64,000 bases of DNA from DATJZG01 sp035499295 (lineage in GTDB: Bacteria; Myxococcota; Myxococcia; Myxococcales; Anaeromyxobacteraceae). The stretch is from NCBI GenBank assembly GCA_035499295.1, contig DATJZG010000170.1:49752-113751 (forward strand). The letters are read 5' to 3'. This document shows, in pieces, positions 34,654-43,788 of the stretch. The notes beneath the pieces are model-generated. The model was not told the origin of the DNA and made no database searches. It was given only the letters and a program-made list of their open reading frames with translations. Position numbers and translations under genes: made by a program. How positions within the stretch are numbered: the stretch's first letter is position 1; every line of letters starts with the position of its first letter.

Positions 34654-36767
34654 GCGCCCTGGTGAAGGTCTCGCGGCGGGAGTTCCTCCTCCTCTCGGGC
34701 GGGGCGACGGCCGGCCTGGTTCTCGGCTTCCACCTGCCCGCGAGGGGCGACGAGCGCGCCCCTTTCGCCCCCAACGCCTGGCTCGCCATCGACGAGGGCG
34801 GGGCGGTCACGGTATGGGTGATCCGCTCGGAGATGGGGCAGGGGGTGCTCACCTCGATGCCCATGCTGGTGGCGGAGCAGCTCGATGCCGACTGGCACTC
34901 GGTGAAGGTCGCCCAGGCGGTCACCGACCCGAAGTACGGGCGCATGTCCACCGGCGGGTCGCAGAGCGTCCGCCGCTCCTGGGAGCCGCTCCAGAGGGCG
35001 GGCGCGGCGGCGCGCGAGATGCTCGTCGCGGCGGCGGCGAAGCGCTGGGAGGTCGACCCGAAGGCCTGCCTCGCCCGCGAGGGCGCGGTGATGGAGAGGG
35101 GCGGGGGCCGCTCCCTGCCCTACGGCAAGCTCGTTGCGGATGCCGCCAAGCTGCCGGTTCCGGAATCGCCGGCGCTGAAGGGGCCCGGGGAGTTCGCGCT
35201 CCTGGGGCGCCCCATCCCCCGGCTCGACACCGCGGAGAAGGTGACCGGAAGGGCGATCTTCGGGACCGATGTGCGCCTGCCCGGCATGCTCTTCGCCACC
35301 GTGGCGCGCTGCCCGGTGCGGGGCGGGAAGGTGAAGACCTACCAGGCGGCGGCGGCACTGAAGGTGCGGGGAGTGAGGAAGGTCGTCGAGGTGCCGACCG
35401 GCGTGGCGGTGGTGGCCGACTCCTCCTGGGCCGCGCTCCGCGGGCGCGAGGCCCTGCGGGCGACCTTCGACCCCGGGCCGAACGGGAAGCTCGACAGCGT
35501 CGAGGTCTCGGCCCGGCTCGCCGACCCGGCGGCGAAACTGACCGCGGTGCGCTCGGAGGGGGACTTCGAGGCTGCCCTGGCCCGCTCGAAGACCCGCCAC
35601 GAGGCGGTCTACCAGTTCCCCTACCTGGCGCACGTCACCATGGAGCCCATGAACTGCACCGCCCGCGTCGACGGCGCGGGCGCGGAGCTGTGGTCTCCGA
35701 GCCAGTCCCCCACCTGGGCCCAGGGGGAGGTGGCGAAGGCGCTCGGCCTCCCCGAGGATCGCGTCCGCGTCCACACCACCCTCCTCGGGTGCGGCTTCGG
35801 CCGGCGCGCCATGCCGGACGTCCCGGTGGAGGCGGCGCACGTCGCCCGGGCGGCCGGAGCTCCGGTGCAGGTGCTCTGGACCCGCGAGGACGACATCGTC
35901 CACGACTACTACCGCCCCGCCTCGCGCAACGTCCTCTCCGCCGGGCTCGACGCCTCGGGGAAGCTCCTCGCCTTCCGCCACACGGTGCGGGCGCCTTCGG
36001 TCGCCGCCCAGGTCTTCGAGAAGCCGGAGGGCAGGCCGGACGTGGTGGGGGGTGCCTTCGATCTCCCCTACCGGGCCGAGGCGGTGCTCGTCGACTGCTA
36101 CGCCCCCGCCATCGGAGTGACGGTGGGCTGGTGGCGCTCGGTCTACGCCTCCCAGAACGCTTGTGCCCAGGAATGCTTCGTCGACGAGCTGGCGGCGAAG
36201 GCCGGCCAGGACCCCTTCGCCTTCCGCCGCGCCCTGCTCGAGGGAGCGCCGCGCCTCAAGGAGGTGCTGGAACTCGCCGCCGCCAAGTCGGGCTGGGGAG
36301 GGCCGCTCCCGCCCGGGCGTGGCCGGGGCATCGCCTGCTTCCCCTCCTTCGGGAGCTTCGTCGCCGAGGTGGCCGAGGTCTCGGTGGTGGACAGCGCCAT
36401 CCGCGTCCACCGGGTGGTGTCGGCGATCGACTGCGGCCGCATCGTGAACCCCGACACCATCGAGGCCCAGATCGAGGGCGCCATCGCCTTCGGGCTGGGA
36501 GCGGCTTTGCGCGAGGCCATCACCATCCGGAACGGCTCGGCCGTGCAGACGAACTTCGACGACTACGAGCCGCTGCGCTTCCCGGAGATGCCGGCGGTGG
36601 AGGTGCACCGGGTGACGAGCGCCGAGGCCCCCGGCGGCATCGGCGAGCCCGGGGTGCCGCCCGTCGCTCCCGCCGTGCTGAACGCGGTGGCCGCGGCGAC
36701 CGGGGTGCGGGTGCGGACGCTCCCGGCGGGCGCGGTGAAGGTCCCGGCGGCGGGGCAGAGGTCCTAG
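34650..36767 (+). CDS. Molybdopterin-binding large subunit, isoquinoline 1-oxidoreductase beta-like, Tat-exported
   Basis: A 705-residue xanthine-oxidase-family Mo subunit lacking FAD, as in IorB and aldehyde dehydrogenases of this type. The N-terminus has a Tat signal: SRREFLLLSGGATAGLVLGF. Family signatures are TGGSQSVRRSWEPLQRAGAA, FGTDVRLPGMLFATV, THTLLGCGFGRR-type sequence, GWWRSVYASQNACAQECFVDE, and the C-terminal GGIGEPGVPP with the catalytic Glu. The GTG at 34650 overlaps the small-subunit stop and follows AAGGAGGCGAGG. The complex probably folds in the cytoplasm and is exported with the small subunit as hitchhiker. Substrate unknown: an aldehyde or N-heterocycle. Confidence 0.92.
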   Translation: MSALVKVSRREFLLLSGGATAGLVLGFHLPARGDERAPFAPNAWLAIDEGGAVTVWVIRSEMGQGVLTSMPMLVAEQLDADWHSVKVAQAVTDPKYGRMSTGGSQSVRRSWEPLQRAGAAAREMLVAAAAKRWEVDPKACLAREGAVMERGGGRSLPYGKLVADAAKLPVPESPALKGPGEFALLGRPIPRLDTAEKVTGRAIFGTDVRLPGMLFATVARCPVRGGKVKTYQAAAALKVRGVRKVVEVPTGVAVVADSSWAALRGREALRATFDPGPNGKLDSVEVSARLADPAAKLTAVRSEGDFEAALARSKTRHEAVYQFPYLAHVTMEPMNCTARVDGAGAELWSPSQSPTWAQGEVAKALGLPEDRVRVHTTLLGCGFGRRAMPDVPVEAAHVARAAGAPVQVLWTREDDIVHDYYRPASRNVLSAGLDASGKLLAFRHTVRAPSVAAQVFEKPEGRPDVVGGAFDLPYRAEAVLVDCYAPAIGVTVGWWRSVYASQNACAQECFVDELAAKAGQDPFAFRRALLEGAPRLKEVLELAAAKSGWGGPLPPGRGRGIACFPSFGSFVAEVAEVSVVDSAIRVHRVVSAIDCGRIVNPDTIEAQIEGAIAFGLGAALREAITIRNGSAVQTNFDDYEPLRFPEMPAVEVHRVTSAEAPGGIGEPGVPPVAPAVLNAVAAATGVRVRTLPAGAVKVPAAGQRS

Positions 36768-36770
36768 CGG

Positions 36771-37592
36771 ATGGACCTCCTTTCGAGGGCGCTCGAGCTG
36801 CGCGAGCGGGGACTGCGGTTCGCCACCGTGACGGTGGTGGGCTGCGAGGGGTCGAGCCCGCGCCACCTGGGCGCGAAGATGATCGCGGCGGAGGACGGCT
36901 CGCTCTACGGGACCATCGGGGGCGGACGGCTGGAGGAGCGGGCCCTGGAGCGGGCCCGGGCCGCGATCGCCTCGGGGCGCCCGGAGCGGCTCGACCTGGC
37001 GCTCGGCCCGGGTCTGGGCCAGTGCTGCGGGGGTCGCGTGGAGCTCCTCGTCGAGCCCGACGTCGCCCCCGACCGCCTCTACCTCTTCGGCGCCGGTCAC
37101 GTGGCCGCGGCGCTCTGCCGCGCCGCCGCGGCGGTGGACTTCGAGGTGACGGTGGTGGACGAGCGAGAGGAGTGGAACACGGCGGAGCGCTTCCCCGCGG
37201 CCGACCGCATCCTGGAGGCGGGCGACGAGGCCATCCCTCGGCTCGCCTTCGACGCGCGCGCCACCTACTGCGCGGTGATGACCCACCGCCACGACCTCGA
37301 CGAGACCCTCGTCCGCCTGCTCCTCGGGCGCCCGCTCCGCTACCTGGGCCTCATCGGGTCGCGGACGAAGTGGGCGAGGTTCCGACAGCGGCTCTCGCAG
37401 CGCGGCGTCGCGCCGGACGCGCTCGCCCGGGTGCACTGCCCCATCGGGGTCGAGCTGCGGGCGGAGACGCCGGCGGAGATCGCCGTGAGCGTGGCAGCCG
37501 AGCTGGTGCGCGTGCGCCGCGGCGCCCTCTCGCTCGCCGCCGAGGAGGCCCCCGCCGAGCGCGACCCGGCGCTTCACCGCGAGGGCGCGTGA
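36771..37592 (+). CDS. xdhC: XdhC-family molybdenum cofactor maturation protein
   Basis: A 273-residue protein that by family binds, protects and helps sulfurate molybdenum cofactor before insertion into hydroxylases. Visible are the N-terminal XdhC/CoxI motif GCEGSSPRHLGAKM near 26-39, GTIGGGRLEERAL, GQCCGGRVELLVEP, and a C-terminal Rossmann domain (LYLFGAGHVAAALCRAAA near 104; YLGLIGSRTKWARF near 193). It begins 3 bases after the large subunit and overlaps mocA by four bases. Linkage to the hydroxylase genes shows it serves that enzyme. Confidence 0.93.
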   Translation: MDLLSRALELRERGLRFATVTVVGCEGSSPRHLGAKMIAAEDGSLYGTIGGGRLEERALERARAAIASGRPERLDLALGPGLGQCCGGRVELLVEPDVAPDRLYLFGAGHVAAALCRAAAAVDFEVTVVDEREEWNTAERFPAADRILEAGDEAIPRLAFDARATYCAVMTHRHDLDETLVRLLLGRPLRYLGLIGSRTKWARFRQRLSQRGVAPDALARVHCPIGVELRAETPAEIAVSVAAELVRVRRGALSLAAEEAPAERDPALHREGA

Positions 37593-38257
37593 TCGCGGCC
37601 CTCATCCTGGCGGGAGGAGACTCGCAGCGCATGGGGGCCCCGAAGGCCCTCCTGCCGTTCCCGGACGTCCCCCTCGTGGCCGCCCAGTGGCTCGCCCTGC
37701 GGGGGGCCGGGCTCGATCCCCTGCGGATCGTGCTGGGGCGCGACGCCCGCTCGGTGACGGCGGGATCGGGCCTCTCCCGCGAGAACTTCGTCACCGCCCC
37801 CCCGCGCCCCGCCACCCCCTTCTCCTCGCTCCAGACCGGGCTCCGGGCGCTCCTCGCCGCCGACGAGTGGCCGGCGGTGGTGGTGCAACCGGTCGACGCC
37901 CTCCCCCCCCACCCGGCGCTCGTCGTGGCGCTCGCCGAGCGCTTCCTCGAGGGCGCCCTCCTCGCCGTCCTGCCGGCCCATCGCGGGCGGGGAGGGCACC
38001 CGGTCTTGCTCGCCCGCGAGGTGGCGGACGAACTCGTCCGGCTCGATCCCGCGACCGCGCGCCTCGATCGGATCCTCCACCGCCTCGAGTCGGCCGGCCG
38101 CGCCGACCGGGTGGAGGTCTACAGCGACGACGTGCTCTGGAACCTGAACGACCCGGCGCAGTACCGCCGGGCGCTCCGGTCGCTCGACCGCGAGCCCGCG
38201 GGGAAGGCGAGGCCCTCCCGCTCCCGGCGGCGGCCGCCGCGGCGGGCGCGCGCGTGA
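37589..38257 (+). CDS. mocA: MocA-like molybdenum cofactor cytidylyltransferase (NTP transferase)
   Basis: A 222-residue MobA/MocA-type nucleotidyltransferase with the signature LILAGGDSQRMGAPKALLPF at residues 5-24, VVQPVDALPPHP as the metal/substrate loop, and GHPVLLAREVADEL. In this genomic setting it most likely makes molybdopterin cytosine dinucleotide for the adjacent hydroxylase, whose family uses MCD. A MobA-like GTP enzyme is the alternative. The last 25 residues are an Arg-rich tail (RSRRRPPRRARA). GTG start overlapping the xdhC stop. Confidence 0.85.
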   Translation: MIAALILAGGDSQRMGAPKALLPFPDVPLVAAQWLALRGAGLDPLRIVLGRDARSVTAGSGLSRENFVTAPPRPATPFSSLQTGLRALLAADEWPAVVVQPVDALPPHPALVVALAERFLEGALLAVLPAHRGRGGHPVLLAREVADELVRLDPATARLDRILHRLESAGRADRVEVYSDDVLWNLNDPAQYRRALRSLDREPAGKARPSRSRRRPPRRARA

Positions 38258-38291
38258 CCACCGTCGGCGACCGGCGCGGGAGGAGATAGGG

Positions 38292-40577
38292 GTGGGCGAG
38301 CCCGCTCCCCTGCGCTCGGCCGTTCTGGGCGCGCTCGTCGTGGTGGGCGCGCTCGCGGCCACCGCCGCTCGCCTCCGCCCGCCGCCCCCGCAGCGGGGGC
38401 CGGTCGCGGCCGGAGAGTTCTCGTCCGAGCGGGGCTTCCAGGAACTGGAGGGGCTCTTGCGGGCGGCCGGAGACGGGGTACCGCACCCGGTCGCCACCCC
38501 CGCGAGCCGCCGGGTGCGCGAGCGGGTCGTCTCGCGGCTGCGCCAGGTGGGGCTGCGGCCGGAGGTGCAGGAGTCCCTCGCCTGCGGGCGCTACCGGCTC
38601 TGTGCCCCGGTCGCGAACGTCGCCGTGCGGGTGCCGGGGCGCGGGCCCGGGCTCGCCGTCCTCGTCGCCTCCCACTACGACTCGGTGCCCGCCGGCCCGG
38701 GAGCGGCGGACGATGGGTCCGGCGTCGCCATCGCGCTCGAGCTCGCCCGGGCCCTGGTGGCCTCTCCGGCGGAGCGCGACGTCGTCCTCCTCGTCGATGA
38801 GGGGGAGGAGATCGGCCTCGCCGGCGCGGAGAGCTTCCTCGGCACGCCGCTCGCCCGGGAGGTGGGCGCGGTCGTCAACCTGGAGGCGCGCGGCACCGAG
38901 GGCCCGAGCCTGCTCTTCGAGACGAGCGGCAGCAGCGCCTTCGTGGCGGAGCGCTTCGCCCGCTCGGCGCGGGCCCCGCTCGCGAGCTCGCTCTTCGCCG
39001 CCGCCTACCGCCTGCTTCCGAACGACACCGACCTCACCGTGCTGCGCGCCCTGGGCACCCCGGGCGCCAACCTGGCCTTCATCGGAGGCGCCTCGCGCTA
39101 CCACACGCCGCTCGACGACGCGGCCCACCTCGACCGGGCGAGCCTCGAGCACCAGGGAAGGAACGCCCTGGCGCTCGTGCGGGCCCTCGCCGCCTCGGAC
39201 CTGGAGCACGCGCCGCAGGGGGAGGCGGTGTTCTTCGACCTCCTCGGGCTGGCGGTGGTGCGCTTCCCCTCGCACTGGGCCCTCCCCCTCGCGCTCCTCG
39301 CGCTCGCTCTCGCGCTCGCCGGCTGCGCCGTCGCCGTCGGACGGGGCCGGGCGACCTCGGGAGCGGTCGCGCTCGGGAGCGCGGCCCTCCCACTCGCGGC
39401 GCTCGGGGCCGCCGTTCTCGGGCTCCTTGCCGCCGGGGCTCCGGGCCTCTCCGCGATTCGGCGCCCCTGGGTCGCACACCCGGGCCCGCTCCTCGGGGCG
39501 CTCTTCCTCTCGGGCGCCTGTGGGGCCTCTCTCCCGCCCCTCCTCCTCGGGGAACGGGCGGGACCCTGGGGGCTCCGCCTCGGCGTGGCGCTCGGGCTCT
39601 CCGCCGGGGCGGTGGCGGTCGCCGCCGCGCTCCCGGGGGCGTCCTACCTTCTCCTCGTCCCCGCCCTGGTTGCCGGCGCCCTCGCCCTCGCCGGGGCTCT
39701 CTTCCCGCCTTCCCTCGGCCCTGCGGACGCCGCGGTCTCGCTCTCCGGCTCCCTCGTCCTCCTTCCCGCCGCCTGGCTCCTCTACCCGGCGATGGGGCTC
39801 GCCGCGGGTCCGCTCGTCGCCTCGGCCGCGGCGCTCGCCGCCCTGCCGCTCGCGCCCGTGCTCGGGCGGCTCTCGCGGCGCGCGAGGCTGGCGCTCCTGC
39901 TCGGGCCCGCGCTCCTCGCGGCGCTCGCCGCCATCTCGGAGCGAGTGCTGCCCCTCGCCGACCTCTCGAACCCCGAGCACCTCATCCTCTACTTCCACGA
40001 GGACGCGGACTCGGGCCGCGCGCGGGTCCTCGCCTACTCGGACCTGGGGCGGCTGCCCGAGCCCTTGCGCCGGGCGGCCGCGTTCTCCCCGTCGGCGAGG
40101 GCGCCCTTCGGATGGGCCGCCCAGCGCCCCTCGTTCCAGGCGGACCTCCCCGACCCCGGTCTCCCCGCTCCGGCGCTCGAGGATCTGTCCGTCGCGTCCG
40201 AGGGCGGCCGGCTGCGCGTCTCGGCGAGGCTCCGGTCCCGCCGCGGGGCGAGCGAGGTCCAGGTCGCCCTGCCACCGGGGGTGGAGGTGGAGGCCTTCTC
40301 CTTCGACGGCGTCCAGGTGCCCTGGCCCGAGGGGCGCGTGGTGCGCTGGTTCGGGAACTGGTCCGTCTTTCGGCGCCTCGGCCTGGCGCGCGAGGGGACC
40401 GAGGTGAGGATGCTCCTCGCCTCCAAGGGACCCGTCGATCTCGAGATCGGCGACCAGTCGAGCGGGCTGCCGAGGGAAGCCGCCGCGGTGGCCGCTGCCC
40501 GGCCCCCGGGGGCGGTGACCGCTCAGGAGGGGGACGTCACCCTCGTGACACGCACCGTCCGGCTCCCGGCGCGTTAA
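38292..40577 (+). CDS. Membrane-bound M28-family zinc aminopeptidase
   Basis: A 761-residue protein with an N-terminal membrane anchor (about 8-27), an M28 peptidase domain (about 45-310), a polytopic membrane part (about 318-560, many Leu/Ala helices) and a C-terminal extracytoplasmic beta-rich domain. Zinc ligands are visible: SHYDSVPAG (about 128), ADDGSG (about 138), DEGEEIGLAG (about 172), and GGASRYHTPLDD near 270. The layout resembles ER-metallopeptidase/Fxna-like M28 proteins. The GTG start at 38292 follows GGAGATAGG. Physiological substrate unknown. Confidence 0.88.
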   Translation: MGEPAPLRSAVLGALVVVGALAATAARLRPPPPQRGPVAAGEFSSERGFQELEGLLRAAGDGVPHPVATPASRRVRERVVSRLRQVGLRPEVQESLACGRYRLCAPVANVAVRVPGRGPGLAVLVASHYDSVPAGPGAADDGSGVAIALELARALVASPAERDVVLLVDEGEEIGLAGAESFLGTPLAREVGAVVNLEARGTEGPSLLFETSGSSAFVAERFARSARAPLASSLFAAAYRLLPNDTDLTVLRALGTPGANLAFIGGASRYHTPLDDAAHLDRASLEHQGRNALALVRALAASDLEHAPQGEAVFFDLLGLAVVRFPSHWALPLALLALALALAGCAVAVGRGRATSGAVALGSAALPLAALGAAVLGLLAAGAPGLSAIRRPWVAHPGPLLGALFLSGACGASLPPLLLGERAGPWGLRLGVALGLSAGAVAVAAALPGASYLLLVPALVAGALALAGALFPPSLGPADAAVSLSGSLVLLPAAWLLYPAMGLAAGPLVASAAALAALPLAPVLGRLSRRARLALLLGPALLAALAAISERVLPLADLSNPEHLILYFHEDADSGRARVLAYSDLGRLPEPLRRAAAFSPSARAPFGWAAQRPSFQADLPDPGLPAPALEDLSVASEGGRLRVSARLRSRRGASEVQVALPPGVEVEAFSFDGVQVPWPEGRVVRWFGNWSVFRRLGLAREGTEVRMLLASKGPVDLEIGDQSSGLPREAAAVAAARPPGAVTAQEGDVTLVTRTVRLPAR

Positions 40578-40587
40578 GGTTCTGCCC

Positions 40588-41613
40588 ATGAGCGGCGACG
40601 GCGGGGTTCTGGTGGTCGGGGCCGGGGTCGCCGGGTTGAGTTGCGCCCGGGCGCTCACGGACGCGGGGCGCGCCGTGGCGGTCGTCGACCGCGCCCGGGG
40701 CGTCGGGGGGCGCTGCGCCACCCGGCGGGTGGAGGGGCAGGCCGTCGACACCGGGGTCGCCTTCCTGCACGGGCGCGACCCGGCCTTCACCGCGGTGCTC
40801 GAGTCCGTTCCGGCGACGTGCCTCTCCGGATGGCCCGTCGACGTCCACGGCAGCGGGCGCCCGTGCCAGCCGGAGGCCTTCGGTCCGGGGGAGCGGAGGC
40901 TCTCCTACGCGGAGGGCGTGAACGCCTTCCCGCGCCACCTGGCGAGCGGACTCCGCGTCCGCACCCGCGCGCCGGTGGAGCGCCTCGACCTCTCGGGGAA
41001 GCGGTCTCGCGCCGTCCTCGAGGGGGGGGAGGCGCTCGAGGCGGGCACCCTCGTCCTCGCGCTCGCCCCGGAGGAGGCGCAGCGCCTGCTCGGGTCCGTC
41101 CCCGAGCCCCCGGGGCAAGTGGCCTCCGCCCTGGCAGTGCTGGGGACGGCGCGGAGCGACGCCGCGCTCGCGCTCGCGGCCCTCTATCCCCGGGAGGCGC
41201 CGCGCCCCCCCTGGCAGGTGAGCTACCCGGAGGACTCGAGCATCCTGCAGATCGTGTCTCACGACTCGAGCAAGCGCACGGCCCCGGCCTTCCTGGCGCT
41301 CGTCTGCCAGGCGCACCCGCGCTGGTCCCGCGAGCACGCGGAGGAGCCGCTCTGGCCGGACCTGGTGCTCGGCGAGCTGGCGCGGCTCTTGGGTCGCTGG
41401 GCCCTCGCCCCCGTCCACCGCCACCCGCACCGCTGGCGCTATGCCCGCACCGACCGCTCCGCCGAGCTCGCCAGCCCGCTCCTCTTCCCGCTCCCCGGCG
41501 GCTGCCGCCTGGGCCTGTGCGGCGACCGCTTCGCTCCCGGTGGCGGCGTAGAGGCCGCCTGGATATCGGGGAGGGCGCTGGCGAGGCGGATCCTCGCCGA
41601 GGAGGACGCATGA
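40588..41613 (+). CDS. FAD-dependent renalase-like amine oxidase/oxidoreductase
   Basis: A 341-residue flavoprotein. The dinucleotide-binding motif is VVGAGVAGLSCARAL at residues 9-23, followed by GVGGRCATRR, the classic second half of the GMC/amine-oxidase FAD motif. SYAEGVNAFPRHLA and the C-terminal LGLCGDRFAPGGGVEAAWISG, which contacts the flavin, also fit the renalase/NAD(P)-binding flavoprotein group. Substrate unknown. It starts 10 bases after the peptidase gene and its TGA overlaps the ribA ATG, so the three genes form an operon. Confidence 0.87.
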   Translation: MSGDGGVLVVGAGVAGLSCARALTDAGRAVAVVDRARGVGGRCATRRVEGQAVDTGVAFLHGRDPAFTAVLESVPATCLSGWPVDVHGSGRPCQPEAFGPGERRLSYAEGVNAFPRHLASGLRVRTRAPVERLDLSGKRSRAVLEGGEALEAGTLVLALAPEEAQRLLGSVPEPPGQVASALAVLGTARSDAALALAALYPREAPRPPWQVSYPEDSSILQIVSHDSSKRTAPAFLALVCQAHPRWSREHAEEPLWPDLVLGELARLLGRWALAPVHRHPHRWRYARTDRSAELASPLLFPLPGGCRLGLCGDRFAPGGGVEAAWISGRALARRILAEEDA

Positions 41614-42341
41614 GGGAGGGCAAGGACGCCCTGCAGGAGCTTGTGATCCGGGATCGGGACCACGAGTGCGAGGGTTACGGGGCCTCGAAAGTGTGCGTGA
41701 AGGTGGTGGCGGTGGCGGACCTGCCCACGCGCTTCGGCAGGTTCCGGCTGGTGGGCTTCTGGAACAACCGGGACGGCAAGGAGCATGTGGCGATGGTGCA
41801 CGGCGAGGTGGTGGGCGAGGAGGACGTGCCGGTCCGCATCCACTCGGAGTGCCTGACCGGCGACGTGTTGGGCTCCTTGCGTTGCGACTGCCGCGATCAG
41901 CTCACCGAGGGCCTGCGCGCCATCGCCGCCGCGCCGCGCGGGGTGCTCCTCTACCTCCGGCAGGAAGGGCGCGGCATCGGGCTCCTGAACAAGATCCGCG
42001 CCTACGCCCTGCAGGAGGAGGGGCTCGACACGGTGGAGGCCAACCGCGCCCTCGGCTTTCGCGACGACGAGCGCGACTACGCCATCGCCGCCCACATGCT
42101 CACGAGCCTGGGCATCCGGTCGGTCCGCCTCATCACCAACAACCCGGACAAGATCCGCCAGCTCACCCAGCACGGCGTGGTGGTCACCGGGCGGATCCCC
42201 CACGTCATTCCTCCGAACGAGTACAACCGCTTCTACCTCGAGACGAAGGCGCGCCGCTCCGGCCACATGATCGACCTCGCCGAGAACCGCATCCCCGAGC
42301 AGAGCGACCCGGTGCTGGTGGAGGGCATGCCGCCGCGCTGA
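41610..42341 (+). CDS. ribA: GTP cyclohydrolase II
   Basis: First committed enzyme of riboflavin synthesis, converting GTP to the diaminopyrimidine intermediate. The protein has 243 residues. Zinc and catalytic motifs are HSECLTGDVLGSLRCDCRDQ (about 76-95) and RQEGRGIGLLNKIRAYALQ (about 121-139); LGFRDDERDYAIAAHML and TNNPDKIRQL follow. About 45 residues precede the conserved core, longer than in E. coli. No RibB domain is fused. ATG at 41610 overlaps the upstream stop (ATGA). No FMN riboswitch can precede it because it is internal to the operon. Confidence 0.95.
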   Translation: MREGKDALQELVIRDRDHECEGYGASKVCVKVVAVADLPTRFGRFRLVGFWNNRDGKEHVAMVHGEVVGEEDVPVRIHSECLTGDVLGSLRCDCRDQLTEGLRAIAAAPRGVLLYLRQEGRGIGLLNKIRAYALQEEGLDTVEANRALGFRDDERDYAIAAHMLTSLGIRSVRLITNNPDKIRQLTQHGVVVTGRIPHVIPPNEYNRFYLETKARRSGHMIDLAENRIPEQSDPVLVEGMPPR

Positions 42342-42353
42342 CGTCGACGTCAG
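42338..42353. terminator. Perfect 16-bp palindrome spanning two convergent stop codons
   Basis: CTGACGTCGACGTCAG contains the TGA stop of ribA (42339-42341) and, on the other strand, the TGA stop of the antiporter (42352-42350). The genes are only 8 bases apart. A bidirectional terminator or a transcript-end structure is possible; there is no T tract. Confidence 0.35.
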
Positions 42354-43645
42354 TGCGCCCGGGAGCGGGACAGGCTCATGCGGAGCGCCGGCGGGGTGAC
42401 GAGCGTCGTCACGATGACGAGGACGACGATGGCCGAGTGGGTCCCGGCGTCGAGGAGCGGCTGCCCCCCGAGCGTCGCCTTCATCCCCACCCCGGCGAAG
42501 ATGAGGCCCACCTCCCCCCGCGGGACCATGCCGACGGCGACGGTGAGGCGGTCGACGCCCCCCTCGAGCACCCCGACGCCGGACGCCAGCTTCCCGGCGA
42601 TGCCGGCGACCGTGAGGGCGGCCCCCAGGGCGAGCACCTGCGCGTCCCCGAAGGTGGCGAGGTCGGTGCTCGCGCCCATGGTCACGAAGAAGACGGGGAC
42701 GAGGAAGGCGGAGATGGGGTGGACGAGGTCCTCCAGGTCCCGCTCGCCCCGGCGCGTGTAGAGTCGCGAGTGCCTGGGCTCGAGCACCAGCCCGGCGGCG
42801 AAGGCCCCGACGATGGGGGCGAGCCCGAAGAGCCCGGAGAGCCAGGCGAAGGCGAATGCCAGGGCGAGCCCGAAGCTGAGGAGGGTCCACTTCCCCCGCA
42901 GGCCGGCCCCGGCGTCGAAGACGCGGGGCACGAGGACCCGGCCGAGGAGGAGGGCGATGGCGAGAAAGGCCACCGACTTCCCGACGATGCTGCCGATGCC
43001 CGCGAGCGACACGGGCGCGCCCGTGGAGGCGGCGGCGACGGCACCGGCCACCACCGCCAGGACGAGGAGGCCGAGGACGTCGTCGATGACCGCCGCCCCG
43101 AGGATGATGCGCGCCTCCGGGCTCCGGGAGCGGCCGAGGTCCTGCATCACCCGGGCGGAGATGCCGACGCTGGTGGCGCACAGGGTCGCGCCCAGGAAGG
43201 CGTGGACGAGGGGGCCGGCGGCGGGGAGGAGCCAGGCGGAGACCGCCCAGCCGAGAGCGAAGGGAGTCACCACCCCCACCAGCGCCACGAGGAGGGAGGA
43301 GAGCCCCACCCGCGCCAGGTCGCCCACCGTGGACTCGAGCCCCACCTCGAAGAGGAGGATGAGCACCCCCAGGTGCGCGAGCGTCAGGACCGAGGAATCG
43401 GTCCGGAGGAAGTCGAGCCCGTGGAACCCCAGGTGGCCGAGGTTCCCGAGCGCCACGCCCGCGACGAGTTCCCCCAGCACCGCCGGCTGGCCCAGGCGCA
43501 CGGCGACCTCGCCGCCGAGCTTCGCCGCCGTGAGGATGACGGCGAGCGCGAGGAGGAGGGGGGTGATGGAGTCCTCGGCCGCCGCCAGCGCCGGGAGGGG
43601 CAGGGCGAGGGCGAGAAGCGCCATCCGGCGCCTTGCGTGCCGCAT
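42350..43645 (-). CDS. CPA2-family cation:proton antiporter
   Basis: A 431-residue polytopic protein with about 12-13 helices, preceded by a possible cleavable signal (MALLALALPLPALAAAE). Typical CPA2 sequences are QPAVLGELVAGVALGNLG near 55, VLILLFEVGLEST near 95, TSVGISARVMQDLG near 155, the ion-binding double Asp in AAVIDDVLGLLVL near 184, and LAPIVGAFAAGLVLE. It lacks the C-terminal RCK/TrkA-N domain of KefB/C, which points to a Na+/H+ (NapA-like) or K+/H+ exchanger without nucleotide control. Single gene, convergent with ribA. Confidence 0.9.
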   Translation of the reverse strand: MRHARRRMALLALALPLPALAAAEDSITPLLLALAVILTAAKLGGEVAVRLGQPAVLGELVAGVALGNLGHLGFHGLDFLRTDSSVLTLAHLGVLILLFEVGLESTVGDLARVGLSSLLVALVGVVTPFALGWAVSAWLLPAAGPLVHAFLGATLCATSVGISARVMQDLGRSRSPEARIILGAAVIDDVLGLLVLAVVAGAVAAASTGAPVSLAGIGSIVGKSVAFLAIALLLGRVLVPRVFDAGAGLRGKWTLLSFGLALAFAFAWLSGLFGLAPIVGAFAAGLVLEPRHSRLYTRRGERDLEDLVHPISAFLVPVFFVTMGASTDLATFGDAQVLALGAALTVAGIAGKLASGVGVLEGGVDRLTVAVGMVPRGEVGLIFAGVGMKATLGGQPLLDAGTHSAIVVLVIVTTLVTPPALRMSLSRSRAH

Positions 43646-43760
43646 GGCGGTTTCCTCCTCGGAGAGACTCTACCAACACGGACCGTCGCGGGAGCCGGAG
43701 TTCGCCATCCCCGCCCCGGGGCGGAGCCCGCCATCCCCGCGCGGGACCCGCGCGGACGGG

Positions 43761-43781
43761 AGGGGCTCGAGCCCCTATAAT
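43761..43781 (+). promoter_or_regulatory. Perfect 16-bp palindrome abutting a TATAAT box
   Basis: AGGGGCTCGAGCCCCT (43761-43776) is fully self-complementary and is followed, sharing its last T, by the consensus -10 hexamer TATAAT (43776-43781). There is no recognisable -35, so the palindrome would lie in the -11 to -27 spacer where a repressor or MerR-type activator could act. It drives into the epimerase gene. Confidence 0.45.
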
Positions 43782-43788
43782 CGACGGC

